A stretch of 64,000 nt of DNA from Poa pratensis. Taxonomy: Eukaryota; Streptophyta; Magnoliopsida; Poales; Poaceae. The stretch covers positions 20,888,465 through 20,952,464 of the forward strand of contig CAMZMU010000055.1 in assembly GCA_947311845.1 (NCBI GenBank), given 5' to 3'. The notes beneath the pieces are model-generated. The model saw nothing but the letters and a program-made list of their open reading frames with translations, ran no database searches and was not told the origin of the DNA. Below, one piece after another: positions 10,954-22,652 of the stretch. The translations under genes and the position numbers were made by a program. Within the stretch, counting starts at the first letter, position 1. Each line of letters opens with the position of its first letter.

Positions 10954-12326
10954 ATGGCGATCGGAGACCTTCCGGAGGAACTGCTGCCGACGATACTGTC
11001 GAAGCTGGACACGAAACAGGCCGCGAGGAGCAGCGTGTTGTCGAGCGCGTGGGAGCACGCATGGAAACACTATCCCAGGCTGACCCTCGACATCGCCACC
11101 ATCTCCGGCGCCCGATACAAGTCGTACCACGCGTCCCTAAACAGGCAGTTATACGTGGAGAGATTCATCGACATCATTGACTCGATACTTTGGCAACGCC
11201 GGGCCGATAGCGTGATCGAGCAGCTCGAGCTCAGCTTCAACGTGGCCGCCCTTCCACGAGTATCTCGCCGTCTGGATGACTGGGTTCGCTTCGCGGTGTC
11301 CTCGCAGGCCAATAGCTTGAAGCTTGACGTGTCGGTGACATCTCCGCGGATGTACCGCAGTGATTGGCACGCTCTACCCTTGCAATTGCTCGCCGCCGGC
11401 GGAGGCATGTCCAGCCTGCAGCATCTCCAGCTTTCCTGTGTGTCGCTCAAATTGCCTTCCCCTTTCTTTCCCAGACTGAAGAGGTTGGGTCTGTGGTACG
11501 CAAGCGTGTCCGCAGCGGATCTGCGACATATGCTGTCAAGTTGCCCTAATCTGGAGTCGCTGGATTTGCTCATGGTCCATCTTGACGATGAACTCAAGGT
11601 GGACAGGCCGTTGCCCGGCTGCTGTACTTGCGTTTGTCCAACTGCAGGGTGACCAAGATAGAACTCAATGCCATTAAGCTCACGACTTTCATATTCCAAG
11701 GGGATCCCTTACCTGCCATCAATCTCGGGGAAACTCCAGGTCTTTGCGATGTTAATATCCACTGTTACACAATAACATTAGAGCATGCACTTACTTTATT
11801 GTTCGACGCATTCCGAATGTAATGACTGTCGTTGTGTTGTACTTGTTTACTGCCATAGTTTCCCTGGCGAGCGGAGAATACCTCCAGGTTTTCCAATCTC
11901 AGGCATCTTCAGTTGATTTTCAATATCCGTCGTAAAGATGCCGACGATGTCCTCTCCATTGCGATTTTTCTAGAGGCTACTTCGTTGCTTGAGGAATTAG
12001 ACATTGTGTTTGCATTACATTGCAAGAATGGTGCGGAAGGACCTCTCAAGAGATTACCACAGGGCCAGTTCAAATACAAGTGCTTGAAGAGCTTGAGGGT
12101 GTGTGAATTCAGAGGTCAAAAGAGCCTAGTAGAGCTTTTGGTACACATTGTGGAGAATGCTCCCGCTCTGCAGATTTTGACTATAGACCCAAGACTACAC
12201 CACGCTCCAGAAGATATCTGTCAAGTTACCGAAGGGGAAAAAAGAAATCTCACTAAGATCCGTCGAATGGCAGCGACATATATCGGTGGGAAGCTTTTAG
12301 CCAATACAAAGATCATTGTTGTATGA
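10954..12326 (+). pseudogene. F-box/LRR/FBD protein, relic 1
   Basis: F-box proteins of this class are substrate receptors of SCF ubiquitin ligases. The ATG at 10954 starts MAIGDLPEELLPTILSKLD, an F-box in residues 5-45 (LPEELLPTILSKLDTKQAAR). It is followed by a leucine-rich middle (LQHLQLSCVSLKLPS, LRHMLSSCPNLESLDL) and a C-terminal FBD-like part (SLLEELDIVF, ENAPALQILTID). Compared with relic 3, one base is missing near 11610-11615, so the first frame stops at 11652. An in-frame ATG-TAA occurs at about 11818, and the stretch to 11880 is degraded. The last 137 codons (11913-12326) are open. It lost its original upstream DNA to E1, whose end is about 120 bp before the ATG. Confidence 0.9.
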
Positions 12327-13239
12327 GATTTGTTTTATGCATGGCTCTTAATGTGATGACTCGCTAACAATGAAAATGCACAATGAAAAAAAAACACTTG
12401 ATTTTACTGGCTAGTACATGAGATATTGTGCTAGGAGAACCAAGGTTCGAATCTCACTTCTCTCTTTATGGAAATCTATATACTTCTTATTAAGCAAAAC
12501 CCCATTAAGGGGACATTTAAATTGTCTATCTTAACATGCAATTTATCCACATCACTTACTATTTTAGCCAATCAATTATCCATGTCATCCCGACTAACAT
12601 CTATTACTGGTTGTATACATTTACATGCAACATATCCACATCATCAATTGTCTTAAACCATACAATTGTCCATGTGACCAATTTTTTCGACACAACATAC
12701 CTTAATAAGACCCACAACCATCATCCAAAATGACCCACGCACAGTACAACGAACTCCGCCACATTCTTGGGAGTTATTAAACCAATTTTTTCGACACAAC
12801 ATATCCACATTCTTGGGACTTCCACGACCACCATCCAAAATGACCCACGCACAGTACAATGAACTCCGCCACTACTATCACCACCCAACGAACTGACGGT
12901 GCCGAAGGCGTCAAGCAAGATTTGCCTCCTCTTTTCTGCAAAGATTTTGCGAAATGGAGGGAGTACTAGCTTGTGGTGCAGGTTACGGGCATGTGCATGC
13001 ATGGAGCTGCTGGATTTCCATTCGATCCGGTCCTGTGCATGCACTTGTTTGCGTTTTTCTGGTAGGGGTTGTGGGTTGTGGCTAGAAGTTAGAACAAACA
13101 CATGACACATATATAATCGATTAAGTTGAGCATCTAGAATGCATATGTTGCTATTCTCAATGGACAGATATTTTTAATACGCTATCATGTATCATACCTA
13201 TATCGTTATCAGGTTATTCATAAAGTGCACATGTTGACC
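12327..13239. other. Downstream of F-box relic 1: repeats, no gene
   Basis: 12405-12480 has a box-B-like GGTTCGAATCT, possibly a decayed SINE. 12492-12690 is nearly the same as 41033-41240 next to the second P450 copy. At 12676-12880 a stretch with TTTTTTCGACACAACATA and ATCCAAAATGACCCACGCAC is tandemly repeated at about 110 bp. ORFs here are repeat-derived. Confidence 0.6.
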
Positions 13240-13410
13240 AGCGATGCAAAAAACGGGACCCACTTGTTCCATTTATACCCTATTTTGTACATACCTACTA
13301 TAAAGTTTTGGTATAAAGTACCTACTATAAAGTTTTGGTCCAAAATTTTGTAATAGGTATGTACAAAATGGGGTATAAATGGGACAAGTGGGTCCCGTTT
13401 CGCATCCTTA
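13240..13410. mobile_element. Mutator-type MITE (171 bp, 9-bp target duplication)
   Basis: Flanked by ATGTTGACC on both sides (13231-13239, 13411-13419). The arms are inverted repeats of about 60 bp: GGGACCCACTTGTTCCATTT on the left pairs with AAATGGGACAAGTGGGTCCC on the right. The 9-bp duplication fits Mutator-like transposases. There is no coding capacity. Confidence 0.88.
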
Positions 13411-13419
13411 ATGTTGACC

Positions 13420-14020
13420 CTACAGACTATATATATGTATGGTTCCTATCATTTTCTCAGATGTTCGGTCTCGGTAGAATAATGTTGCGGTATGCTCGGC
13501 AAAATAACCTTTAGTTTCCCGTGTTATATTCAATACGCCTACAGGCCCGTTTGGTTTGCAGTATTTTAACCGAATATTACGGTTGTAAAATCTTGCGGAA
13601 CTGTTTGTCCTAGTCTCTAGCGATAAGCAGCCTTGCATGCACTTGCGAGTGCCCCTGCATGCGCTTCCACGATCGCCATACTCTGTATAAATCTTGTAGA
13701 AGAACAATGAAATAGAATTAGTCGAGTCATACTAATCTTCTTGGTATTAGAGCCTCTTTCCTCTACCTGTCCTCTCCGTTGCGATGAGCGACATCTCACC
13801 TCTGGCCATGTCTGCTTCAGAATCCCAAATCTTTGCCCTAGGACTTCCTTCCCTTGCCCCTTCCATTTACACCCTTAACATCGGCGATTACATCTGCTAT
13901 CAAGTTGAGCTGTCACCACAACGAGCATATCTTAATTATCCGGATTCCGTTTTCGATGTTTTTAGGCTTGTTGGATTCACCGCAACGAGCTCTATAAGAA
14001 CATGCCGAGAAACATCATAG
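13420..14020 (+). mobile_element. Possible copia-type leader fragment
   Basis: TTGGTATTAGAGC at 13741-13753 resembles the initiator-Met primer site of copia elements (TGGTATCAGAGC). An ATG follows at 13784 with a short open frame (78 residues, MSDISPLAMSASES). No LTR pair, protease or polymerase is seen. If the reading is right it is a remnant of LTR end, primer site and the first gag codons. Low certainty. Confidence 0.35.
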
Positions 14021-15084
14021 TCCGACATGGGAGTATAAACCCAATTATGAAAGGTTTGACCTCTCAATAAAAAACAACCGATAAACCTCCAACACAAAAA
14101 ACGCAACAAGGTTTAAATACGTAATCCCTTTTTGGTGAACTTGGGCTTGTCACGAAGACCACGACAAGCACCAAAACCCAACAAGGAGAAAAACCAAATA
14201 AGAACAAAGAAATATGATGCAAAGTATGCACAGGTTTGAGCTCTCTACGAACGATACGCTAATACTCAGTCGAGAGCCCCTCTTCATAGTACGGTATCTA
14301 TCGTATAACCTGGTCTCCCAACTAGTACCATGATACCGGTAAAATAGAAACCCTATCATAAATTTGCCTTGCGCATTTCACTGAGTTAGATGATGACGAT
14401 CTTGATCTTCTCAAGTGGACCATCTTTCTTGATTGTGCTCCGCTCGGTGAAGACTCACATATTGCTTCCCCATACTCAACTATGGGAGAGGCTCTCTTAA
14501 GGCACATCTTCACTTGACCATTATCTCCAAATGAGTGGCAAGCTTCAAGCAAAGGGTATCTTCGAGATGTTTTAGAACTTGCACTTCTCAACTTTGATGA
14601 CGATCACCACTTGACGTCATCAACCATGGGCTATATGAAATCTTCATTTTGATGCAAGCCCATGGAAAGATACATAACCCCACATAGAAATAGCACACAC
14701 ACATAATATGGTTAGTTCACAAAGCTATATGAACAATTGCTTACCATACCGAGAGATACTTGATCCGGCCCACTTGGTACAACTTGTAGCTTTGTGTGTT
14801 CATCAATCGCTTGATCAACATTATATCTTTTTTCTCTCTTCATTGGATGATGTCTTGAAGATAACCATGAATTATCACATAATCCTTTTCTTCAAGACAT
14901 ACTTGTAATATGCTCAACTCTCTCATGACCAATCTTCGGATAACTCCTCGAACAACAACTTGGTCATCACATAATCTTCTTATTGACCATATCAAATATA
15001 TCCGTACAACTCGATGATCTTGATTATAGATACTCCATTATATCATTATCTTAATTCATGGCATCAACCTTTAATCCAACATAT
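14021..15084. other. Unassigned repetitive-looking sequence
   Basis: No gene is recognised. The composition (ATCTTGATCTTCTC, CTTGACGTCATCAACC type phrases) resembles transposon-internal DNA of Triticeae, but no ends or target duplications were found. Confidence 0.3.
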
Positions 15085-15763
15085 GGAATTCTCTATTAAA
15101 TATGGATCTGAAATTAGGTTCTAGGAGGATAAATGGTTGGGTAATGCCACTCTTCGTGAACAATTTCCAGCCTTGTACAACATTGTGCGACACAAAAGCG
15201 TTACCCTCGCCAAGGTGATGGAATCTTCCCCACCAAGTGTGTCGTTCAGAAGAAGTTTGTTTGGTCCTAGACAAGCATCGTGTAATGTCTTGTTACTGTG
15301 TCTTGCTATGGTGCAGTTGACGCAAGGATCTAATAAATTTCGGTGGAATCTCAATGAGAACGGCAAATTCTCGGTGGATTCCAAGTGCAAAGTGTTAGTT
15401 CATCCTGATTTTCCAATTGTTAATAATAAGAAAATTTGGAAGATGAAGATTCCACTGAAAACTAAGGTGTTTGCGTGGTACCTTTGTCGAGGCGTAATTC
15501 TTACTAAAGATAACCTTTCAAGGCGGAATTGGCAGGGAAACAAATCGTGTGTCTTTTGTCATCATGACGAGAGTATACAACACCTTTTCTTTCATTATAA
15601 TTTTGCTAGATCTATATGGTCAGCCATCCAGATAGCCTCGAACTTGTACCCACCTCGTAGTGCTGCCAATATTTTTTGGCAAGGGAACTCTTACCCAACT
15701 AATTTGGACACACACAAAAATATCGGCGAGATCATCTCCGCCTTTAACTTTATGCTTTTTTAA
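15085..15763 (+). pseudogene. LINE ORF2 C-terminal fragment (zinc-binding RT-associated domain)
   Basis: The longest frame (15137-15763) reads KIWKMKIPLKTKVFAWYLCRG and then CVFCHHDESIQHLFFHY. This is the CxxC...H...H zinc-binding domain that follows reverse transcriptase in plant LINEs. Upstream codons, with an in-frame stop near 15120, still encode an EDKWLG-like phrase typical of that boundary. There is no reverse transcriptase core, RNase H or poly-A end. The last part (from 15682) is also the start of duplicated segment A, so the LINE was already fragmented when that segment was copied. Confidence 0.82.
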
Positions 15764-16521
15764 TGATTCAACCAAAAGTATTGGACCTTTCTATTAATTC
15801 AACACAACTTTCTAGTAATAATCACTTGACTTCTGACTTTTTTTGAACTTCTTGTGGACAATCTAGCCACTTCCAACAATTCTTGTGAACTTTAAATTTT
15901 TAATAGGATCTCCCATCATTTTTAAAGAACCGTCGAAGTTTCAAAATCTAGATCTCCACTTTCATAATTGGAAAGAAGCTTTACGAATGATAAAAGTCTT
16001 TAAAAAAATTCAGAAAGCATTTTCAAAATCAGAATAGAGGGTTTCGAAAATAAATAGATCAAAACCTTGTGTAAACTCCCAAAATATTAGCTTCTCCTAA
16101 TGAGAAGAAAAATGAACTTAGTAGATTGTAATGTATCAGCCTGTCACCAGAGGTACTATGCAGATTTATCGGGCAATAATTCGCCGAGCAATTTCTACAC
16201 TAGAGTGGAGGCCCTCTACAGGCTTTGGAGCACACCTTAGTTAATAATAGGAACAAACATATACACATTATCATGTCATCCTATAGTCCAAGAGTTGCTA
16301 TTACTTGAGTAAACTCTAGTAAAAAAAATCATGACCGGAGGGGGGACTCCACCCCGGCTTTGTCATTAAGGTAGAAGTGAGGACTCGAACCCGGGACCTG
16401 GCCCTTATGCGCTCATGCACGGCTACCACTAGTCCACGGAAGAGTTCTGGAGTAAACTCTAGTAGAAATTCCTGATTCTACAACACATACTTTTGAGTTG
16501 GATAAGAAAAGATACAAATAC
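15682..16521 (+). repeat. Duplicated segment A, left copy
   Basis: Nearly identical to 37155-37994, from GGGAACTCTTACCCAACT to GATACAAATAC, including an embedded SINE. A more diverged third copy is seen around 23691-24010. At 16520-16521 the match switches to segment B. Confidence 0.93.
16322..16449 (-). mobile_element. tRNA-derived SINE with T-tail, left copy
   Basis: Flanked by the 15-bp duplication GAGTAAACTCTAGTA (16307-16321, 16450-16464). In minus-strand sense it holds a box-A-like GGACTAGTGGT and box B GGTTCGAGTCC, and ends in a run of T. That is the layout of a tRNA-derived SINE with a T-rich tail, as in grass Au-like SINEs. The same insertion is at 37795-37922, so it precedes the segmental duplication. 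Confidence 0.88.
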
Positions 16522-17259
16522 GTATCGCACAACTTTCATGTTATAATTTTTCCGTTTCATGCAATCTAGTCGCACTATAAAGGTGTACATAGCTCAGTAC
16601 ACGACTGGTATATGACCTCCGAAACAGAAATATTACAAAATAAAAATTGTGCGAAAAAATGGAGATGTATTTGCTTGTAAAAGGATATTTCAAACTGTCA
16701 ACCGACTGCTACGAATTTGACAAAATACATGTAAAAAAAATCCAAACATCAGTTCCAATTTGAGAAATTACAGTTAACGAAACCGAAAATCGAGCACAGA
16801 AATGGAACCTACTCGTTGACGCACATATTTTTTATATACACTTTATTTTGATTTGAATTATTTTTGTGTAGATCACCAAATCAAATTGAGGAGGTGCATG
16901 CTGACCTGCCTCTTGAGAGCATCAATCAATATAAATACAAAGCAACCATGCACTCGGGGCCACGCAGGAACCAGTGCGGCTCGGAATCCCAAGCAGGAAG
17001 GAATCAGTGCATCACACGGCATGGAGGGTGCCGCCTTGACGCGTGCCGGCTGGACCCACTGCTCCGTTCCAACGCCAGCAGTTTCCGTTCTGGTAAGGAG
17101 GCCGCTCAACCCGTGGCGGCAGGCTGCGCCGTCTCCGTCCGTGGCGGCAGGTGACACGTGTTGCCTGTCGCGCCTCCCGCCACGGTGTAGGTGGTCCTTT
17201 TTGACAATTTGTTTAGGAGGTGGTCTTTTTTGACAATGTACTCGTGGAAGTGGTCCATT

Positions 17260-17640
17260 TTGTCAAAAATTCAAATAAAATGAGTGGGAGATCGGAAAAT
17301 CCCACTTCCAACTAGTGTAAAATTTTTAACAAAAAAGAACTAGCACCTCCTACTAGTATAATTTTTCCTCTTTTCCTAAAATCACAATTCCAACAAGTAT
17401 TATTTTAGGGAAAAAAGATAATGGGTGGAGGATAGGGAAAAACCACTTCCTACTAGTACAATTATTTTGAACGCACAAAAGGTACAACATTCTACTAGTA
17501 TAATCATAACAAAAAGATCATAATTCAGACCACCCATCCTTTCTACTAGTACAGATAGGGCATAAGACAACAAAACTCTCATTTTCAACAAAAATTAACT
17601 ACTACTTTCAGCAACAAAAAATCATTTTGGACTATTCATA
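17260..17640 (-). repeat. Inverse-oriented members of the AGTAGAAAGTGG repeat family
   Basis: Several CACTTCC(T/A)ACTAGT(A/G) motifs are the reverse complement of the ACTAGTAGGAAGTGG motif that recurs at 19910-21350. No ORF of note. Confidence 0.6.
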
Positions 17641-18174
17641 TATTAATGTGAAAAAATATAATTTTAACTGAAATGAACTAGTAGTTTCAACACGAAGGAA
17701 ATTAACTTTTAAACTATTTCTTTATCCTCATTCATGTGAGGGTATATCTATTTCGACCTCCGGCTTCGTGTTGTAGGTTCTAATTTCCTCACTCACCGAG
17801 CAGAACATTTGAAAATTAAATGTATCAAGAGAGTTGTAGGTCCTCCCATTAATACATTCTTCTTTAAGTCGGCTACAAAATATCTCTATGGTCACATGGT
17901 AGTAATTCGATCCGACTCTTCTTGAAATCACATTCAAATCTGCACAAAAAGAAGCAACGACTCAACTAAACCAACATGCAACATGGAACATACGTTCTTA
18001 AAGGTCTGTCGTTGTCTAGATGATAGAAAGGTAAGGCCATCAATGGCTTAAACTCACCAAAAAAGATCTTTGATATCATAATAATATGGAAATTTTGAAA
18101 CGGCCAAGCATCCATATGTTCGCTCAAACCCTGAAATACAAGTAGTCCTTATTAAACTGACATGCTATATGATA

Positions 18175-18203
18175 CTAGTTAATTGCCCGTGCGTTGCTAC
18201 GGG
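18175..18203 (-). mobile_element. Helitron-type 3' terminus, left copy
   Basis: In minus-strand sense it reads CCCGT-loop-ACGGG (5-bp stem, 8-nt loop), then CAATTAACTAG, and is followed by T. Hairpin plus CTAG directly before a host T is the diagnostic Helitron 3' end. The body would extend right; its 5' end was not found. The same terminus is at 52351-52379. Confidence 0.68.
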
Positions 18204-18847
18204 TGATGATTTATTCTTCATGGTCAACCTCCCAGCTGCGCCTACACCTCTATTATTCTCTGCATGTGTGTTTTTCACAGGTTTTTGCCTTCAAGGTGAG
18301 AATATGTGGGAAAAGACGGATAAATTATGCTTCGATTAATGGTAGGGTGAAGAAAGAAATGTAAATTATGATCATTAGATTATAGTGTGAAAAAAGGAAT
18401 AAAAATGAAGTTGTGTTATTGAATCGTTGCTTGCCTAATTGCTCGGTCGGTGCATTGTAGGGCTAGACATAGAAAGGGTGATGCACAGACTGGTAGTAAA
18501 CGTGTTTTTTAAGTAGCAGACATAGAGATTGTTTCAAAACTCTTTAATCTGCCGTGGCAGCACATATATCTTTCCTGTATTTTAAATCTCTATTAAAAAT
18601 ATTTAAATTGCCGTGGCACCCCTCACAATTCAACTCAGAACAATGACTGGCACAAAAGAATTGGCACCCTGTTTGTCTTGATTACAACAGCATCATGTTA
18701 CAATTGTCTACTGTCATAATAAGAACTGGACAAATACAATTTTCTTATCGACTTGTTTACTGAAGACAAAGATTGCTTGTTCGGTTCAGAAACGTCAGGT
18801 GCAATGTATCGGTCGGCTTTAATATCGAACTGAGGTAACAAATTAAG

Positions 18848-19132
18848 GTGCTAACACATGTAGGCCGCTTCCTGTCGCATCATTTATGCCAAGTTTCCAA
18901 GTGGGCAAGCAAACTTGAAGATCTACCTGATTATCTGAAAACGCGCAAAACATTCAGGCTTCCTGAAAATAGAAAAAGAAGATTGATTGAAAAGAAGATT
19001 GATTGCACGTATATGCTGCCCATTCCATCAAACACTCCCCAAGCAAGCAAGTATTACAGTGAATGTTTCATACTTCTAACTCAGGTCCCTACTGCATCAG
19101 ATCCATTTATGCATGGTCAGTCAAGTGACTGA
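18848..19132 (+). other. Short ORF in segment B, possible captured gene fragment
   Basis: A 94-codon frame (MLTHVGRFLSHHLCQVSKW) with a charged middle (LPDYLKTRKTFRLPENRKRR). The right copy at 53027-53242 has the same start but a different C-terminus because it lacks a 16-bp duplication. Lying inside a presumed Helitron, it could be a captured exon, but no family was recognised. Confidence 0.25.
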
Positions 19133-19138
19133 TTGTGG

Positions 19139-19909
19139 TCATTGAGCAACCTCTCTTCTTCCATCTAATACATGAGTACACTTTAGATATTTCGTAACTC
19201 ACGGTTGTAAAAGTGTATCATGTAAATATAAAATGAATATTCTAATGCAAAAAACAGTTTATCAAGCTTTACTACCAATAACTTTTCAGACTATAGTATG
19301 CCGGCTCATCAAAATTATCTTGTTTGGTTCATGAAGTAAAAGTCTCCATTTATTGCGAATAAAGTTTATGTACTATATGTAGTTGAATAGTTGATGATAG
19401 AGTCAGTTCACAGTTAGTTACTTTCTAAGCCTACTCTCGATTATAAATAGTGGCTTCTGTATCGGAGAAAAAGAAGAAAAACCAATTCTACCGTACTTCT
19501 AGACAGTGGAATCGATGCCTGCTGTAGGAACTATCGCTCGGAATAGGATGCATCAGGAGACCGAGTTGAAATAGGAAGGAAATCTTAAGCTCGTCATTGC
19601 TGTTTTTTCTAGGTAGAGAATTGAGTGGATGTAGAGCCATGTTACATATGAAACAAGAGGCCTATTTCGCTACCTAGGCCTTTGCTGATTATGGTTCAGA
19701 AGCTAGGCCTTGATGTAAGGTTTTACGTTTATTTACGGTACCATATACTCCACTCACGGAGGTTGAAATGCAAACCAAATCTAACCATTGAGAAACGAAA
19801 CAACATAATTCTCAACAATCAACTCAAATTGGTCCTGTGGAATAGATTCTGCTAGTCAATGGCTAGATTTGGTTTGCACCGACTGTCGTTGTGTTGTAGT
19901 ACTTATTTA
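19139..19909 (+). repeat. Duplicated segment C, left copy
   Basis: Nearly identical to 41930-42690, from TCATTGAGCAACCTCTC to ACTGTCGTTGTGTTGTAGT. Its final 30 bases match the middle of F-box relic 1 near 11822, so C ends in F-box sequence. On the right copy that F-box sequence continues (relic 4). Confidence 0.92.
19771..19878. mobile_element. Small inverted-repeat element (MITE-like) in segment C
   Basis: GCAAACCAAATCTAACCATT on the left pairs with the inverse AATGGCTAGATTTGGTTTGC on the right, about 108 bp in all. No clear target duplication. The same structure is in the right copy at about 42549-42656. Confidence 0.55.
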
Positions 19910-21350
19910 TATTAGTAGAAAGTGGTAGTTTTTCGGTCTAATTTTTTTACTAGTAGAAAGTGGGATTTTCCTATTCCCCACCCATTTTTATTCTCTTTTT
20001 TCTTTTTTAAATGGTTTTTTAAATATTCAAAATGCGTAGTGGTCTGAATCATGTTTTATGTTGTTTTTACACTAGTAGAAAGTGATAGGTATTTTCTATT
20101 CTAATTTTTTGTACTAGTAGAAAGTGAATTTTTCCTATTTCCCACCCATTTTTATTTACCCTACAAAACCATTGTCCCAAAAAGGGAATACAAAAATTAT
20201 ACTGGATCTTTTTGCAAGCAAAATCAAATCTTATTATTTTTTGTGTGAATTAAGTTTTATGTTTTTTTATACTGGTAGAAAGTGGTAGGTATTTTCTATT
20301 GTAGTTTTCTGTACTACTAGGAAGTGGATTTTTCTTATTCCCCTCCCATTTTTATTTACCCTAAAAAACGCCTTCCCAAAAAGGTAATTGAAAAATTATA
20401 ATGGATATTCTTTTTGCAAGAAAAAAATCAAACTTATAGTTTTTTGTCTAAATTATGTTTTGTATTGTTTTCATACTAGTCGGAAGCGGTAGTTATTTTC
20501 TATTCCAATTTTCTGTACTAGTATGAAGTTGATATTTACTATTCCCCACCCATTTTTATTTATCCAAAAAAACACGGTCCCAAAACAGGAATTGAAAAAT
20601 TATAATGGATAGATTTTTGCAAAAAGAAAATCAAAAACTTGTGATTCATTTTCAGACCGACACTTCCTACTAGGATAACTTTTTTGCTTGACACCTTGAT
20701 AACTACATCATCAACACTTTCACAACAGCCATCGTTAACTCCTTGGTAACCACATGTTAACATGGAGGTATATTTTGCTAGACACCTTGATAATTGCGTC
20801 ATCAACAACATGATAACTATGTGTCCATGTCTATTATGTGCATCATAGTTATCATTTCATAATTATATTTTCTTTGTCTTTTTATACTATTGGCATTTAT
20901 TTGGAATTTATTTTGATCAAAATGCATAGTAGTATGAATTATGTTTTTAGTTATTTTTATACTAGTAGGAAGTGGTAGTTTTTTGCTATTCTAATTTTTT
21001 ATACTAGTAGGAAGTGGACTTTTTTTATTCCCCACCCATTTACCCTAAAAAATCACCGTCCCAAAAAGGGAATTGAAAATTTATACTTGGTATTTTTTTA
21101 AGGCAAAATTCAAAATATTTTTGTTGTTAGCGCGTAAAGGGAATAGTTAAAAGGGAATTGTAAAAAGTGGTAATTTTAATACCTATTCTATTTTTTTGTA
21201 CTAGTAGAAAGTGGAATTTTTCTACTCATTTTTATGTACCCTAAAAAATCACCGTCCAAAAAAGGGAATTAAAAAATTATACTTGGTTTTTTTTATAGGC
21301 AAATTCAAAATATTTTGTTTTTAGTGCGTAAAGGGAATAGTAAAAAAGTG
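19910..21350 (+). repeat. Degenerate tandem array, period about 200 bp
   Basis: The phrases CTAGTAGAAAGTGG..GTATTTTCTATT, CCCCACCCATTTTTATTTACCC and CCCAAAAAGGGAATTGAAAA recur in fixed order at roughly 200-bp spacing (about 20072, 20271, 20476; later members near 20959 and 21166 are more spread). Units are diverged and contain small indels. No coding sequence. Confidence 0.78.
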
Positions 21351-21714
21351 TATCGATACTGGTTTAGTTTAAAATGTACAAAATACATATTTCATAACAC
21401 ACATAAAGGGAATAGATGACCGCGATTAGCAAAAGAAAAAGAAAGAAGAAAAGAAGAACGGAGGCAAGGATCACGAAGCAACGCGTAGGCAAGAAATAAA
21501 ATAATGCACCGGTGGCCAGTGCATGTGCATGTGCATGTGCATGTGCATGCATGCGTGAGATTAGGAAAAACGAGTTAGCAAGGTCATCCGGCTCACATGC
21601 ATGTGCAGCCAAAAGAAATCAAAGCATGTGGTTCACTATGGAAAGGGAATAGAAATCTGGCTAGCTACGGCGCGCGGAGCGTGCGAGCGCTCGCACGCGC
21701 GAGATTATGCATTT
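21351..21714. other. Spacer with GTGCAT microsatellite
   Basis: A (GTGCAT)n run lies at about 21519-21555. The rest has no recognised content. The short frames here reflect the repeat. Confidence 0.7.
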
Positions 21715-22567
21715 TCGCGCTCAAAGTGCCTACCCACACACAGTCTATTATTGGTTTTCCGAACCTGATGTGTCGTCCTGTGCTTGGCGACCGTGACTAC
21801 TAGTGATTTGCAACATATGCTATCAAATTGCCCCAATCTAGAGCGGCTGGATCTGGATTTGCCTTATCTGGACGGTGAACTCAGATTGCATCGGCCCTTG
21901 CACCGTCTGCTATACCTGCGTTTGGTCAAATGCAGGGTAACCAAGATAGAACTCAATGCCTATCATCAACCTCGGTGAAACTTCAGGACTTTGCAATGTA
22001 AATATTCGTTGTTATCAATTACCATTACAACAGGCTGTCAGCTCATTGCCCAATGTGTTCCAGATGGTGCAGCGACTATCTGTCTCTTGTGCTTGTATGC
22101 CGATGGTTCCCTCGCCACTTGAGAACACTTCCAGGTTTTCTCACCTGACATATCTACAGTTGCTATTCCGTATTTACCCTGAACATTCCAATGCTGCATT
22201 CTATATCGCATATTTTATGGAGTCTGCTCCGTTGCTTGAGGAGTTAGACATAAAGTTCGTATCATCTTGGATGAATGGTGCTGAAGGACCTCTAAGGAGC
22301 TTACCACAAGGTCAATTCAAATACATGCGCCTGAAGAGCTTGAGAGCTCGTCAGTTCACAGGTCAAAATGATCAACTAGAGGTTATGATACACCTTGTGG
22401 AAAATGCGCCTGCTCTCGAGATTCTTACTATGGACAGGCACCACGTCTCAGCTTATTTTAATCCACTTACAGAAGCTGAAACAAGAAGTTTATCTGATAT
22501 CCGTCATAGGGCTACATCATACATCCGTGCGAAACTTTCCGCGGATACAAAGTTCATTTTTGTATGA
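21715..22567 (+). pseudogene. F-box/LRR/FBD protein, relic 2, N-terminally truncated
   Basis: Homology to relic 3 starts abruptly near 21715 (ACACACAGTCTATT). The F-box and about the first 200 residues are absent. The LRR part reads LQHMLSNCPNLERLDLDL. Near 21955 about 44 bp present in relic 3 are missing, shifting the frame. From 21956 to 22567 a 203-codon frame is open and contains the FBD-like C-terminus (SAPLLEELDIKF, ENAPALEILTMD, final ADTKFIFV). Without an F-box it cannot act as an SCF receptor. Confidence 0.88.
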
Positions 22568-22652
22568 GACTTTGTTTATGTATAGTTGCCGTGTCCGAGC
22601 GTGGAATTCATGCTATATTGTAGCTACTGTAGTGATGAAAGTGTCCTGGGGT

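Larger units (their letters stand above)
16520..19138 (+). repeat. Duplicated segment B, left (empty-site) copy
   Basis: Colinear with 45623-53304 once the Helitron and the fold-back element are removed from the right copy. The left junction shares two bases (AC) with segment A; the right junction at 19138 abuts segment C. The left copy has a 16-bp tandem duplication near 18984 (AAGAAGATTGATTG repeated) absent on the right. It retains about 65 bp near 17073-17140 that the right lacks. Confidence 0.92.

Noticed and set aside
16343..16441. A functional tRNA gene on the minus strand
   Set aside because: Box A and B are present, but no cloverleaf could be formed by eye, and a T-tail and 15-bp target duplication mark a SINE.
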